Below, one piece after another: positions 25,836 to 34,741 of a stretch of DNA of 64,000 nt. Both the position numbers and the translations under genes were made by a program. The notes below the pieces were generated by a model, which saw only the letters and a list, made by a program, of their open reading frames with translations, was not told the origin of the DNA and made no database searches. Source of the stretch: an uncultured Eubacteriales bacterium (GTDB taxonomy: Bacteria; Bacillota; Clostridia; Christensenellales; Aristaeellaceae); the NCBI GenBank assembly GCA_900315585.1, contig OMZP01000001.1, forward strand, positions 51,772 through 115,771, read 5' to 3'. The stretch's first letter is position 1, and each line of letters opens with the position of its first letter.

Positions 25836-27218
25836 ATGCGCAAATACGACGTTATCATCATCGGGGCGGGGCCCGGCGGCATCTTCACCGCCTGGGAGCT
25901 GACCCAGAAGCGGCCGGAGCTGAAGGTGGCCGTGCTGGAAGCGGGCAACCCGCTGGACAAGCGCAAGTGCCCCATCGACGGCAAGAAGATCAAGAGCTGC
26001 GTGAAGTGTCCCACCTGCGCCATCATGAACGGCTTTGGCGGCGCGGGGGCCTTCTCCGACGGCAAGTACAACATCACCAACGACTTCGGCGGCACGCTGT
26101 ATGAGTACATCGGCCGGGACGAGGCCATGGCGCTGATGCGCTACGTGGACCAGATCAACGTGAAAAACGGCGGCGCGGGCACGGCCCTCTACTCCACCGC
26201 CGGGAGCCAGTTCAAGAAGCTGTGCATGCAGAACCGGCTGACGCTGCTGGAGGCGTCGGTGCGCCACCTGGGCACCGACATCAACTATGTGGTGCTGGGC
26301 AACCTCTACGAGCAGCTGAAAGACAGGGTGGATTTCTTCTTCAACACCCAGGTGGACGCCATTGAGGTCATCGGCGAGGACGAGGGCTATCGCGCCGTCT
26401 GGGGCGGGGAGCGCGCCGAGTGCCGCTGGTGCGTGGTGTCCGTGGGCCGCAGCGGCAGCAAGTGGATGGAGAAGGTCTGCGGGGAGCTGGGCATCGGCAC
26501 CAAGAGCAACCGGGTGGACCTGGGCGTGCGGGTGGAGCTGCCCGCCGTGATCTTCGCCCACATCACCGACGAGCTGTACGAGAGCAAGATCGTATACCGC
26601 ACGGAGAAGTATGAGGACCACGTGCGCACCTTCTGCATGAACCCCCGGGGCATCGTCGTCAACGAGAACACCAACGGCATCGTCACCGTGAACGGCCACA
26701 GCTTTGAGGACGAGGGCCGCAAGACCGACAACACCAACTTCGCCCTGCTGGTGTCCAAGCACTTCTCCGAACCCTTCCACGACTCCAACGGCTACGGCGA
26801 GAGCATCGTGCGCCTGAGCAACATGCTGGGCGGCGGGGCCATCGTGCAGCGGTTCGGCGATCTGGAGCGGGGCCGCCGCAGCACCCTGAAGCGCATCGAG
26901 GAGGGCACCGTGAAGCCCACCCTGGCGGCCACCCCCGGCGACCTGAGCCTGGTGCTGCCCAAGCGCATCCTGGACGGCATCATCGAGATGATCTACGCCC
27001 TGGACAACATCGCCCCCGGCACCGCCAACGACGACACGCTGCTCTACGGCGTGGAGGTGAAGTTCTACAACATGGAGGTGGAGCTGAACCGCCACCTGGA
27101 GACCTGCCACAGGGGGCTGTACGTCATCGGCGACGGCTCCGGCGTCACCCATTCCCTCAGCCACGCCTCCGCCAGCGGGGTATATGTGGCGCGGGAGATC
27201 GCGGACAGCGCCCGCTGA
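25836..27218 (+). CDS. NAD(P)/FAD-dependent oxidoreductase (HI0933/FAD-dependent C-terminal family)
   Basis: The 460-residue flavoprotein has an N-terminal dinucleotide-binding GAGPGG at 10-15. A Cys-rich segment, CPIDGKKIKSCVKCPTCAIM (about 46-65), is followed by GFGGAGAFSDGK. The C-terminal FAD contact GLYVIGDGSGVTHSLSHASASG is typical of the family annotated as FAD-dependent protein. The four cysteines may bind a metal or cluster. Substrate unknown. AAAAGGAG precedes the ATG; the longer open frame runs into the upstream repeat and is rejected. Confidence 0.85.
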   Translation: MRKYDVIIIGAGPGGIFTAWELTQKRPELKVAVLEAGNPLDKRKCPIDGKKIKSCVKCPTCAIMNGFGGAGAFSDGKYNITNDFGGTLYEYIGRDEAMALMRYVDQINVKNGGAGTALYSTAGSQFKKLCMQNRLTLLEASVRHLGTDINYVVLGNLYEQLKDRVDFFFNTQVDAIEVIGEDEGYRAVWGGERAECRWCVVSVGRSGSKWMEKVCGELGIGTKSNRVDLGVRVELPAVIFAHITDELYESKIVYRTEKYEDHVRTFCMNPRGIVVNENTNGIVTVNGHSFEDEGRKTDNTNFALLVSKHFSEPFHDSNGYGESIVRLSNMLGGGAIVQRFGDLERGRRSTLKRIEEGTVKPTLAATPGDLSLVLPKRILDGIIEMIYALDNIAPGTANDDTLLYGVEVKFYNMEVELNRHLETCHRGLYVIGDGSGVTHSLSHASASGVYVAREIADSAR

Positions 27219-27296
27219 CGAGCGCGGGGGCGCCCGGCAGGACCGGGAGTCGTTTGCTGCCGCCCGGAACATGGGATGTTCCATCCCAACTGCTGC

Positions 27297-27400
27297 CGCC
27301 CTTCCTGTACACGAAATCCCGCGCCACTGATTCCAGCGCGGGATTTCTGCGTTGAGACGGTTGCTTGCGGACGCCATGAATGGCGTCCCTACGACTGGAA
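27297..27400. repeat. hairpin plus partial GGACGCCATTTATGG-family element
   Basis: AAATCCCGCGC ... GCGCGGGATTT (27317-27347), then GGACGCCATGAATGGCGTCCCTACG (27370-27394), a short relative of the elements at 43563-43735 and 62775-62912. Confidence 0.65.
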
Positions 27401-27424
27401 ATGGCGCAGGGGAAGGCTTTTGGG

Positions 27425-27459
27425 CCATGAAAAAGCTGCCTTGCGGCAGCTTTTTCATG
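27425..27459. terminator. bidirectional terminator between convergent genes
   Basis: ATGAAAAAGCTGCC TTGC GGCAGCTTTTTCAT: a perfect hairpin with A/T-rich stem ends, just after the minus-strand WG-repeat gene and downstream of the FAD gene. Confidence 0.85.
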
Positions 27460-27466
27460 GGGCACT

Positions 27467-28810
27467 TTACCGCCCCAGCTTATAGATGCTGGTGCCGGTG
27501 TAGAGGCAGTCGTTTGCGTAGATGGCGGCGCTGTAGTCCATGGTGAAGTCCACCACCTGGTTGCCGTGCCAGTCCACCACGCCCTGCTTGCCGTCGGCGT
27601 CCTTCACGGTGACGAAGTAGCCGTCGGAGCTGGTCAGGCCGTTCTTGAGGCCGATCTCGGCCACGTTCGGCAGGGCGGTGACGGTGCCGTCGGCGGCGAT
27701 CAGGGTGCAGGCCCCGGTCAGGTCGGTGGCGCCCAGGGTGCAGCCGAAGTAGCTGACGCTGTCCTTGGCATACTGGATGGGGCAGGTCACGTTGCCCTCC
27801 AGGTCGATGAAGCCCAGCTTGCCGTCCTGCTCCACGCACACGTAGCCGTCGTTGATGGGAGCCTTGTCGCCCCAGGTGTAGATGCGCTGATACACCGCGG
27901 GCACGGCCATGGCCCTGGCGTCCAGGTCGTAGAGGCCTTCGGCCTCGTTGACGGTCACCTTCACGTAGTGGCCGCCCACCACGTTGCCGATCATGTTGAA
28001 GGCGGGCTCGCTGACCACCTGGCCGCTGGCGTCCAGGATGCCGTAGAGGCGGGCGTCGCCGTCGTAGAAGGAGACGTAGCCCTTCGTGATGTTGGACAGG
28101 TTCCGGTATTCCACGTCCGCCAGCTTTTCGCCGGTCACGGCGGAGTAGAGCGCTGCGGGGGAGAGGTCGTTTTCGCTCTTGACGATCAGCTCCGCGTCGT
28201 ACATGCTGGTGAGCTCGGTCGGGGCGGTGTTGAAGTCCTTGTCGTAGACGGAGATGCCGCCGTCCTTGTCCTCCACGATCAGCCAGCCGCCGATGCCGGC
28301 CTCCCGGGCGCGGCTGAACTGCTTGCGCTCCAGGCTCCCGGCCAGCTTCTTCTCCGGCAGGTAGAACAGGTCGTAGCGCACCACGGCGGCGTAGTCGAAC
28401 TCGCCGAAGATCACGTTGTAGTCCGCGCCGTCCTTGTCGTTGGTGCCCTCCAGCACCACGCCCACGGCCCAGTTGGGGGAGACGACGGTGAAGTCGCTGT
28501 ATTCATAGGGGGTCAGGGCCTCGCCCGCGGCATTCACCAGGGCGGAGGTGTTGAAGCCGGACTCGTTGGTGGCCTGGTACAGGCCCTCGCCCAGGTAGCT
28601 GAGGTCGCCGAACTGGGCCTCGCAGAGCACGTTGCCCTCCAGGTCCACCAGGCCCTCCAGCCGGTTCTCGGTGTAGATGAAGGCGCCGGATTTCTCCGCG
28701 CCGCTGTCGCTCATGCTCTCCGCCTCGAACAGCGGGCCGGTGACCTCCGCCAGCGCCGTCGCGCCCAGCAGCAGGCAGGCAAGAAGGATAGCCAGGATGC
28801 GCTTTGTCAT
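27467..28810 (-). CDS. secreted WG-repeat protein
   Basis: The 447-residue protein has a signal peptide (about 1-21, ALLACLLLGATALA|EV) and then repeated WG-type units of about 60 residues: ENRLEGLVDLEGNVLCEAQF, ARLYGILDASGQVVSEPAFN, DGKLGFIDLEGNVTCPIQYA, DGKQGVVDWHGNQVVDFTMD. There is no catalytic motif, membrane anchor or sorting signal. WG-repeat proteins are thought to be binding modules on the cell surface; ligand unknown. AAGGAAGGG precedes the ATG. Monocistronic with a strong promoter and terminator. Confidence 0.8.
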   Translation of the reverse strand: MTKRILAILLACLLLGATALAEVTGPLFEAESMSDSGAEKSGAFIYTENRLEGLVDLEGNVLCEAQFGDLSYLGEGLYQATNESGFNTSALVNAAGEALTPYEYSDFTVVSPNWAVGVVLEGTNDKDGADYNVIFGEFDYAAVVRYDLFYLPEKKLAGSLERKQFSRAREAGIGGWLIVEDKDGGISVYDKDFNTAPTELTSMYDAELIVKSENDLSPAALYSAVTGEKLADVEYRNLSNITKGYVSFYDGDARLYGILDASGQVVSEPAFNMIGNVVGGHYVKVTVNEAEGLYDLDARAMAVPAVYQRIYTWGDKAPINDGYVCVEQDGKLGFIDLEGNVTCPIQYAKDSVSYFGCTLGATDLTGACTLIAADGTVTALPNVAEIGLKNGLTSSDGYFVTVKDADGKQGVVDWHGNQVVDFTMDYSAAIYANDCLYTGTSIYKLGR

Positions 28811-28843
28811 GGGTGTCCCTTCCTTTCAATATTGGATGGTTCT

Positions 28844-28872
28844 ATTATACCGAAAACGTTGTAGATTTTCAA
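28844..28872 (-). promoter_or_regulatory. sigma-A promoter of the WG-repeat gene
   Basis: Minus strand: TTGAAA, 17-nt spacer, TATAAT; about 34 nt before the ATG. Confidence 0.85.
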
Positions 28873-28922
28873 TGGACGAAAGGTTATTTCGCAAGGGGTG
28901 AGGGGAAGAATCAAAGGGATAG

Positions 28923-28962
28923 GGGACAACCCCTCCGCCGCCTGCGGCGGAGGGGTTGTTGT
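28923..28962 (-). terminator. intrinsic terminator of the second aldo/keto reductase gene
   Basis: CAACCCCTCCGCCGC CTGC GGCGGAGGGGTTG hairpin, 7 nt after the minus-strand stop. Confidence 0.75.
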
Positions 28963-28968
28963 CCTACT

Positions 28969-30150
28969 CTAATACTTCAAAAACATCGGCGCGCCCCAGG
29001 CGGCGATTTTGTACACCGGGTTTTCCAGACGCTTCTTCACGTTGTCCAGCTCCTTGCGGATCTCGATGTGCTGGGGGCAGTGCTGCTCGCACTTGCCGCA
29101 CTTCACGCACAGCCCGGCGTTGCTGCGCACCTTGCGCAGGGTGGTGCACATCATGTATTCCTTCATGCCGGTGAACAGACCGTCTGAGAAGCTGGAATTG
29201 TAGGCGGCGAAGCAGGTGGGGATGTTCACGCCCTTGGGGCAGGGCTGGCAGTAGCCGCAGCCGGTGCAGCCCACGCGGGTGCCCTTCCGGATGGCGGCGA
29301 GGGCCTGGCCGTAGAGGGCGAGCTCCCCGTCGGAGAGGGAACCGGGCAGGGCCTCGGAGGCGATGCGGCAGTTCTCCTCCACCTGGCTTGAATCGTTCAT
29401 GCCGCTGAGCACCACCGTCACCTGGGGATGGTTCCACACCCACCGCAGGCCCCAGTCCGCGGGGCTGCGCCTGGGCTCGGCGGCCTCGAACACCTTCTTT
29501 GCCGCCGTGGGCAGGCCGCCCGCCAGCTTGCCGCCCCGAAGCGGCTCCATGATGATCACCGGCAGGCCCTTCTCCGCGGCGTAGTTGAGCCCGTCGATGC
29601 CCGCCTGGCTGCGCTCGTCCAGGTAGTTGAACTGGATCTGGCAGAAGTCCCAGTCGAAGGCGTCGATCAGCGCCTTGAATTGCAGCGTGCCGCCGTGGAA
29701 GGAGAAGCCCACGTTGCGGATGGCCCCGCTTTCGACCTTCTCCGCCAGCCACTGACGGATGCCCAGGCAGCACAGCCGCGACCAGCTCTTTTCGTCGTTG
29801 AGCATGTGCATCAGGTAGTAGTCCACGTAGTCGGTCTGGAGCCGGGCCAGCTCCTCGTTGAAGAAACGCTCGGCGTCCTCGATCTTGTTCACCCGGTACT
29901 GGGGCAGCTTCGTGGCCACCTTGATCCGATCCCGGCACCCGTGGCTGGCCATGAACGCGCCCAGGCAGGCCTCGCTGCCGGGGTAGATGTAGGCGGTGTC
30001 GAAGTAGTTCACGCCCCTTTCCAGGGCCAGGGCCAGCTCCCGGTCGGCCTTCTCCTGGTCGATTGAGCCGCCGCGCTTGGTGAAGCGCATGCAGCCAAAG
30101 CCCAGCGCGGAGAGCTGGTCGCCGTTTTTCGGGTTGGTGCGGTATTGCAT
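28969..30150 (-). CDS. ferredoxin-tailed aldo/keto reductase
   Basis: The 393-residue protein has an aldo/keto reductase barrel with the complete tetrad Asp51, Tyr56 (FDTAYIYPG), Lys81 (VATKLPQ) and His in YYLMHML. The C-terminus carries CTGCGYCQPCPKGVNIP and CVKCGKCEQHCPQHI, two 4Fe-4S clusters. It probably reduces a carbonyl with electrons that can come through the clusters; substrate unknown. The ATG at 30150 is preceded by AAAGGAG. Contrast the paralogue at 24515, which lacks Tyr and Lys. Confidence 0.88.
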   Translation of the reverse strand: MQYRTNPKNGDQLSALGFGCMRFTKRGGSIDQEKADRELALALERGVNYFDTAYIYPGSEACLGAFMASHGCRDRIKVATKLPQYRVNKIEDAERFFNEELARLQTDYVDYYLMHMLNDEKSWSRLCCLGIRQWLAEKVESGAIRNVGFSFHGGTLQFKALIDAFDWDFCQIQFNYLDERSQAGIDGLNYAAEKGLPVIIMEPLRGGKLAGGLPTAAKKVFEAAEPRRSPADWGLRWVWNHPQVTVVLSGMNDSSQVEENCRIASEALPGSLSDGELALYGQALAAIRKGTRVGCTGCGYCQPCPKGVNIPTCFAAYNSSFSDGLFTGMKEYMMCTTLRKVRSNAGLCVKCGKCEQHCPQHIEIRKELDNVKKRLENPVYKIAAWGAPMFLKY

Positions 30151-30200
30151 GGAGGGAGCTCCTTTCATGGGTCGGACCTGCGGCTATCCTGTTATCGACC

Positions 30201-30229
30201 ATTATAGTGCATCGGGGGCGGGATTGCAA
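30201..30229 (-). promoter_or_regulatory. sigma-A promoter of the second aldo/keto reductase gene
   Basis: Minus strand: TTGCAA, 17-nt spacer, TATAAT; about 50 nt before the ATG. Confidence 0.8.
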
Positions 30230-30319
30230 GACGGCGTGTTTTGTTCCTTTTCTATCACAAAAACGCACCAAATATGGCATTTTATACAATTTTCATCACA
30301 TTCTATTGGAAATTCCCTC

Positions 30320-30348
30320 TTGCATTGGCCGTTGTTGTATGTTAATAT
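30320..30348 (+). promoter_or_regulatory. candidate promoter of the EAL-domain gene
   Basis: TTGCAT (30320-30325), 17-nt spacer, TAATAT (30343-30348), inside an AT-rich patch before the ATG at 30395. Confidence 0.55.
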
Positions 30349-30394
30349 GTTGTATGGGAAACTTTAACATTATGAGGAAGGGAGGCGGACCGGC

Positions 30395-33274
30395 ATGAGT
30401 GCGGAATGGCTGAACCTGCGCCTGGACAACCAGCGCGAGACCCTCGCGGACCGGTTGAACGCCTCGCCCTTTGACGAGCTGGTGGAGATCGACCTCTACA
30501 ACGACCACTGCCGCAACCTCTATCACGTGGAGGGCAAGTATTTCGTGCCCTTCATGGAGGGCAAGTGGACGGAGCTCTATCGCTATGCCGTCGACCACAT
30601 GATCCACCCCGACGACCGCGGCGCCTATTCCGCGCTGATGGATCCGGACAAGCTGCAATCCCGGATGGAGAGCGCCAGGGACGGCGTGCGCTCCGCGGAG
30701 TTCCGCTTTCGCACCACGGACGGCGGCTGGATCTGGACCCGCCAGGTGATGATCGCCGGGCCGAGGAGCGGCCTGAGAGACGGCATCGTCTGGTGCTACA
30801 TCTACGACATTTCCCTGCGCAAGCAGCGGGAGCAGGGGCGCATCCTGCCCGCCGGCGCCGGGGGCCTGGGCCGGCGGGACGAGATGACCGGCCTGCTCAC
30901 CGATCGGGACTTCTTCTCCCTGGCCCAGCGCAAGCTGCCCACGCTGGTGGGGCAGTGGTGCGTGGCGGCGGTGGACGTGGAAAACTTCAAGCTGTTCTGC
31001 GACTGGCACGGGCAGCAGGTGGGCCACTTCCTGCTGGCGGCCATCGGCGAGGTGCTGCACCGGGTGGAGGAGGAGACCGGCGGTCTGGCGGGCTATCGCG
31101 GCCAGGACGACTTCGCCCTGCTCGTTCCCTACGACATCCAGCGCCTGAACGCCCTGTACGGCGAGCTGCAAAGCCTGATCGTGTCCCAGGGGGACAGCGT
31201 GGGCTTCCAGCCCATCTTCGGCATCTGCATGATCGAGGGCGGCGAGGACGACATCATGCAGCTCTACAACCACGCGGCCCTGACCGCCGAGCAGATCAAG
31301 GGCGACTTCCGCAACCGCATCCGGGTGTACAACACGGCCACCTATAAGAGGAACACCGAGGAATACCGGATCATCGCGGACTTCCAGCGGGGACTGGAGG
31401 AGGGCGAGCTGTTCTTCTGCCTGCAGCCCCAGTGCCGGGTCTCCTCCGGCCACGTGGTGGGCGCGGAGGCGCTGGCCCGCTGGCGCACGAAGGACGGGCG
31501 GATGATTCCGCCGGCCCGGTTCGTGCCGATCCTGGAAAAGTTCGGCATGGTGACCAACCTGGACAAGTTCATCTGGGAGAGCGTGTGCAAGTGGCTGCGC
31601 AAGTGGCTGGACGAGGGCCATACGGCGGTGCCGGTGTCGCTGAACGTGAGCCAGATCGACATCTTCACCATCGACGTGCCGGAGCACTTCAACGAGCTGC
31701 TTCAAAAATACAGCCTGCCGGCGAACCTGCTCAAGGTGGAGATCACCGAATCCGCCTACGTGGAGGACACCGCCGTGGTGCGCGAGACGGCCCGGCGGCT
31801 GCGGCAGGCGGGCTTCCTGGTGCTGATGGACGACTTCGGCAGCGGCTATTCCTCGCTGAACATGCTGCGGAGTTTGAACGTGGACGTTTTAAAGCTGGAC
31901 GCCCAGTTTCTGCACATCAGCGAGAACGAGTCCCGCCGGGGCATCAGCATCCTGGAATCCATCATCAACATGGCCAAGTCCATGACCATTCCCGTGATCG
32001 TGGAGGGCGTGGAGACGCCGGAGCAGATCAACTTCCTCAGCGACCTGGGCTGCCGCTACATGCAGGGCTATTACTTCTATCGGCCCATGCCGGTGGAGGA
32101 GTTTGAAAACCTGATCCGCGACGGGAAGAAGATCGACCTGAGCGGCTTTGAGTTCAAGGCCAACGAGCAGATTCACACCCGGGAGTTCCTGGACGCCAAC
32201 GTGTTCAACGACGCGATGCTGAACAACATCCTGGGCCCGGTGGCCATCTACCGCCGCAAGGGCGACGCGGTGGACATCGTTCGCTACAACCAGCAGTTCT
32301 ACCAGATGGTGGGCATCGAGGTGAACCAGCTGAACGCGCGCATCAAAGGGATCCAGGAATTCGTGTATCCGGATGACCGGCCGAAGCTCTACGCCATGAT
32401 GGACAAGGCCCTTCACGACCGGTTGAACGGGGGCAAGGGCGTGCTGCGGGTGTACAAGCCCAGCGGCGCGATTGTCTGGATCTCCATGCAGCTGTACTTC
32501 ATGAGCGAGAACGACCAGGGCGCGAACTTCTACGGCTCCTGCGAGGACGTGACCGAGATGCAGTTCGTGAACCAGGATCTGCCCGGCGGCTACTACCGCG
32601 TCGCCGCCGACGGCCGGGGCACGTTCCTCCACGTGAGCAAGGGCTTCACGGAGCTGGTGGGCTACACTGCCGAGGAGATCCGCAAGGAGTTCGACAACAG
32701 CGTGATGAACATGGTCCACCCAGACGACCGGGAGGCGGTGCTGGAGGGGGCCAGGAGCATCCGCGGCGGCAGCGAGAACGCGGGCAAGCCCATTCGCCTC
32801 AAGCGCAAGGACAACGGCTACGTTTCCGTGGTGATCAAGAGCCGCCTGACCGACCTGGACGGCAGGCTCTGCTTCCAGGCCGTGGCCATCGACGTGACGG
32901 ACCTGACGAAGCTGCGCAACCGGATGCGGCTTTTGAGCCAGTATGTTACCGACGACGTGGTGTTCGTCAAGCGCAGGGACGGCAGCTTCAAGTATCGGGT
33001 CGTCATTCACGGCCTGGAAAAGAAGCTGGGCATGAGCGCGAAGGAATTCGAGATGTGGCTGAACAGCGGCGAGCTCTATCGCCAGATGTCCCCGGAGGAG
33101 GCCCAGCGGCTGGAGAAGGTCACCATGGAGGCGATGGAGAAGAAGGAGTCCTTCGAGTTCCTCTTCAACGTGAACCTGCCCTCCGGCGAGCCCATGCGCC
33201 TGCACATGAAGAACGATTACGTGGACGACAAGAGCACCAAGGTGGAGTATATCTGCATCTTCCGGGAGGAATAG
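30395..33274 (+). CDS. PAS-GGDEF(degenerate)-EAL-PAS signalling protein, likely c-di-GMP phosphodiesterase
   Basis: The protein has 959 residues and no membrane segment. A PAS-like domain (about 20-145, ending IWTRQVMIAG...YDISLR) is followed by a GGDEF domain (about 165-320) whose signature reads YRGQDDF, so cyclase activity is unlikely. The EAL domain (about 330-580) keeps the metal and catalytic set: GAEALARW (356), LNVS (417), ITES (449), DDFGSGYSSL (478), EGVET (536), QGYYFYRPM (556). Three further PAS-like units follow (about 610-725, 735-850, 860-959). The enzyme should hydrolyse c-di-GMP under control of several PAS sensors. GGGAGG lies about 9 nt before the ATG. Monocistronic. Confidence 0.88.
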   Translation: MSAEWLNLRLDNQRETLADRLNASPFDELVEIDLYNDHCRNLYHVEGKYFVPFMEGKWTELYRYAVDHMIHPDDRGAYSALMDPDKLQSRMESARDGVRSAEFRFRTTDGGWIWTRQVMIAGPRSGLRDGIVWCYIYDISLRKQREQGRILPAGAGGLGRRDEMTGLLTDRDFFSLAQRKLPTLVGQWCVAAVDVENFKLFCDWHGQQVGHFLLAAIGEVLHRVEEETGGLAGYRGQDDFALLVPYDIQRLNALYGELQSLIVSQGDSVGFQPIFGICMIEGGEDDIMQLYNHAALTAEQIKGDFRNRIRVYNTATYKRNTEEYRIIADFQRGLEEGELFFCLQPQCRVSSGHVVGAEALARWRTKDGRMIPPARFVPILEKFGMVTNLDKFIWESVCKWLRKWLDEGHTAVPVSLNVSQIDIFTIDVPEHFNELLQKYSLPANLLKVEITESAYVEDTAVVRETARRLRQAGFLVLMDDFGSGYSSLNMLRSLNVDVLKLDAQFLHISENESRRGISILESIINMAKSMTIPVIVEGVETPEQINFLSDLGCRYMQGYYFYRPMPVEEFENLIRDGKKIDLSGFEFKANEQIHTREFLDANVFNDAMLNNILGPVAIYRRKGDAVDIVRYNQQFYQMVGIEVNQLNARIKGIQEFVYPDDRPKLYAMMDKALHDRLNGGKGVLRVYKPSGAIVWISMQLYFMSENDQGANFYGSCEDVTEMQFVNQDLPGGYYRVAADGRGTFLHVSKGFTELVGYTAEEIRKEFDNSVMNMVHPDDREAVLEGARSIRGGSENAGKPIRLKRKDNGYVSVVIKSRLTDLDGRLCFQAVAIDVTDLTKLRNRMRLLSQYVTDDVVFVKRRDGSFKYRVVIHGLEKKLGMSAKEFEMWLNSGELYRQMSPEEAQRLEKVTMEAMEKKESFEFLFNVNLPSGEPMRLHMKNDYVDDKSTKVEYICIFREE

Positions 33275-33285
33275 CTCGCCCCGGA

Positions 33286-33455
33286 GCCTTCCCCTTTAGG
33301 GGAAGGTGCCGAACGAAGTGAGGCGGATGAGGTCGTTTCTCTTTATTGCGATTGCCGCGGACGAAATTTGGGTCCGCAATGGCAGGGGAGGCGACCTCAT
33401 CCGTCTTGCTGCGCTTCGCTTGCAATCCACCTTCCCCTGAAGGGGAAGGCTTTCT
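33286..33455. repeat. GCCTTCCCC/GGGGAAGGC palindromic repeat
   Basis: GCCTTCCCCTTTAGGGGAAG at the left and TTCCCCTGAAGGGGAAGGC at the right, with GGATGAGGTCG/CGACCTCATCCG inner arms. Confidence 0.85.
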
Positions 33456-33507
33456 GCTGTTCGTGGGAGCGAGGACTGTATGCCAGAAAATCCGGCTCTC
33501 CTTATAA

Positions 33508-33539
33508 AGAAAGCCCCGGCGCAGAGCGCCGGGGCTTTG
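33508..33539 (-). terminator. intrinsic terminator of the BMP binding-protein gene
   Basis: AAAGCCCCGGCGC AGAG CGCCGGGGCTTT hairpin, 18 nt after the minus-strand stop. Confidence 0.8.
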
Positions 33540-33556
33540 GTATGCCTCCCGATCAA

Positions 33557-34711
33557 TCAGCCCTGGTTGTCGAGGCGGGTGATGCCGTCGATGTTCAGGT
33601 CGAAGTAGGGGGCGGAAGAGGTCTCAGACTCGTGGAAGTAGCCATCATAGATGTGCTCGTTCTCGGGGACCTCGCCGTTCACGGTGAAGGTGCTGGTGTC
33701 GAACACCTGCAGCTCGCCGCTCTCCAGCTGGGCCAGGACCTCCTGAACCTTCTCCACGGTGCCCTCGGCGGCCACGTTGGGGTTCAGCTCGGTCAGCTCG
33801 ACGGCGCCGTCGGCCATGCCCAGGGCGATGTCGGTGGGGAAGCTCTCGCCCTTCATGGTCGCCTCGATGGCCATCTGCATGTAGGGGGTCCAGTTGATCT
33901 TGGAGGAGATCAGCGCGGTGTTGGGGGCCACGGCGGTGAAGTCGATGTTGTAGCCGACATTCGGCACGCCGTTGTCCTCGCAGGCGGTGGGAGCGCCGAC
34001 GGTGTCGGCATGCTCGCTCATCAGCACGCAGTGATACTGCGCGATCAGCGCGTTGGCCGCTTCCTGCTCCATGCCCAGGTCGCCCCAGCTGTTGGTGAAG
34101 GTCACGACCATGGTGGCGGAGGGGCAGGCGTGGCGGATGCCCAGGAAGGTGGAGGTGTAGCCGCTGATGACCTCGGCATAGGGGAACGCGCCCACGTAGC
34201 CGACCACGGCCTGGTCCTCGGTGATCTCGCCCTTCTCGATCATCTCGTTCAGCTTCAGGCCCGCGGCATAGCCCGCGGCGAAGCGGCCCTGGTAGATGTG
34301 AGCGAAGGCGTTGTGCATGTTGTCCAGCCCGGAGCCCGCGGCCTGGAAGCCGGTGGCGTGGGAGAACTGGATCTCCGGATACTCCTGGGCGGCCAGGATG
34401 ATGTAGTCCTCATGGCCGAAGGAATCGGCGAAGATGTACTTGCAGCCGGATTCCGCCATGTCCACGGCGGCGTCGTAGCAGCCCTGGTCCTCGGGGATAT
34501 TGGTCTTGATGATCAGCTGGCTCTCGTCGATGCCCAGGTTCTCCAGCGCAGCCTTCATGCTGTCGATGAAGTTGGCGTCATAGCCCATGTTTTCGTCGTG
34601 CAGGCAGATCAGGCCGATCTTCATGTCTTCCTTCGCGATTTCCGCGGAGGCGGCACAGCAGAGCAGCATGGCCAGAACCAGAAGGACGGATGCGATCTTT
34701 TTCATAATCAT
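33557..34711 (-). CDS. BMP-family ABC transporter substrate-binding protein (nucleoside/purine type)
   Basis: The 384-residue secreted protein has a signal peptide (about 1-24, LLCCAASA|EI) and then the basic-membrane-protein/PnrA fold: KIGLICLHDENMGYDANFIDS, DQGCYDAAVDMAESGCKYIFA, GRFAAGYAAGL, VVGYVGAFPYAEVISGYTSTFLGIR. Family members bind nucleosides for ABC uptake. The cysteines lie in LLCCA, not a good lipobox, so membrane attachment is uncertain. The matching ATPase and permeases are not here but at 55598-59220. The start is either this ATG or the MKK ATG two codons in; AGAAGGAG sits upstream of both. Confidence 0.88.
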   Translation of the reverse strand: MIMKKIASVLLVLAMLLCCAASAEIAKEDMKIGLICLHDENMGYDANFIDSMKAALENLGIDESQLIIKTNIPEDQGCYDAAVDMAESGCKYIFADSFGHEDYIILAAQEYPEIQFSHATGFQAAGSGLDNMHNAFAHIYQGRFAAGYAAGLKLNEMIEKGEITEDQAVVGYVGAFPYAEVISGYTSTFLGIRHACPSATMVVTFTNSWGDLGMEQEAANALIAQYHCVLMSEHADTVGAPTACEDNGVPNVGYNIDFTAVAPNTALISSKINWTPYMQMAIEATMKGESFPTDIALGMADGAVELTELNPNVAAEGTVEKVQEVLAQLESGELQVFDTSTFTVNGEVPENEHIYDGYFHESETSSAPYFDLNIDGITRLDNQG

Positions 34712-34741
34712 TTGTCTCCTTCTCTTTTGTCACTCCCCCCG

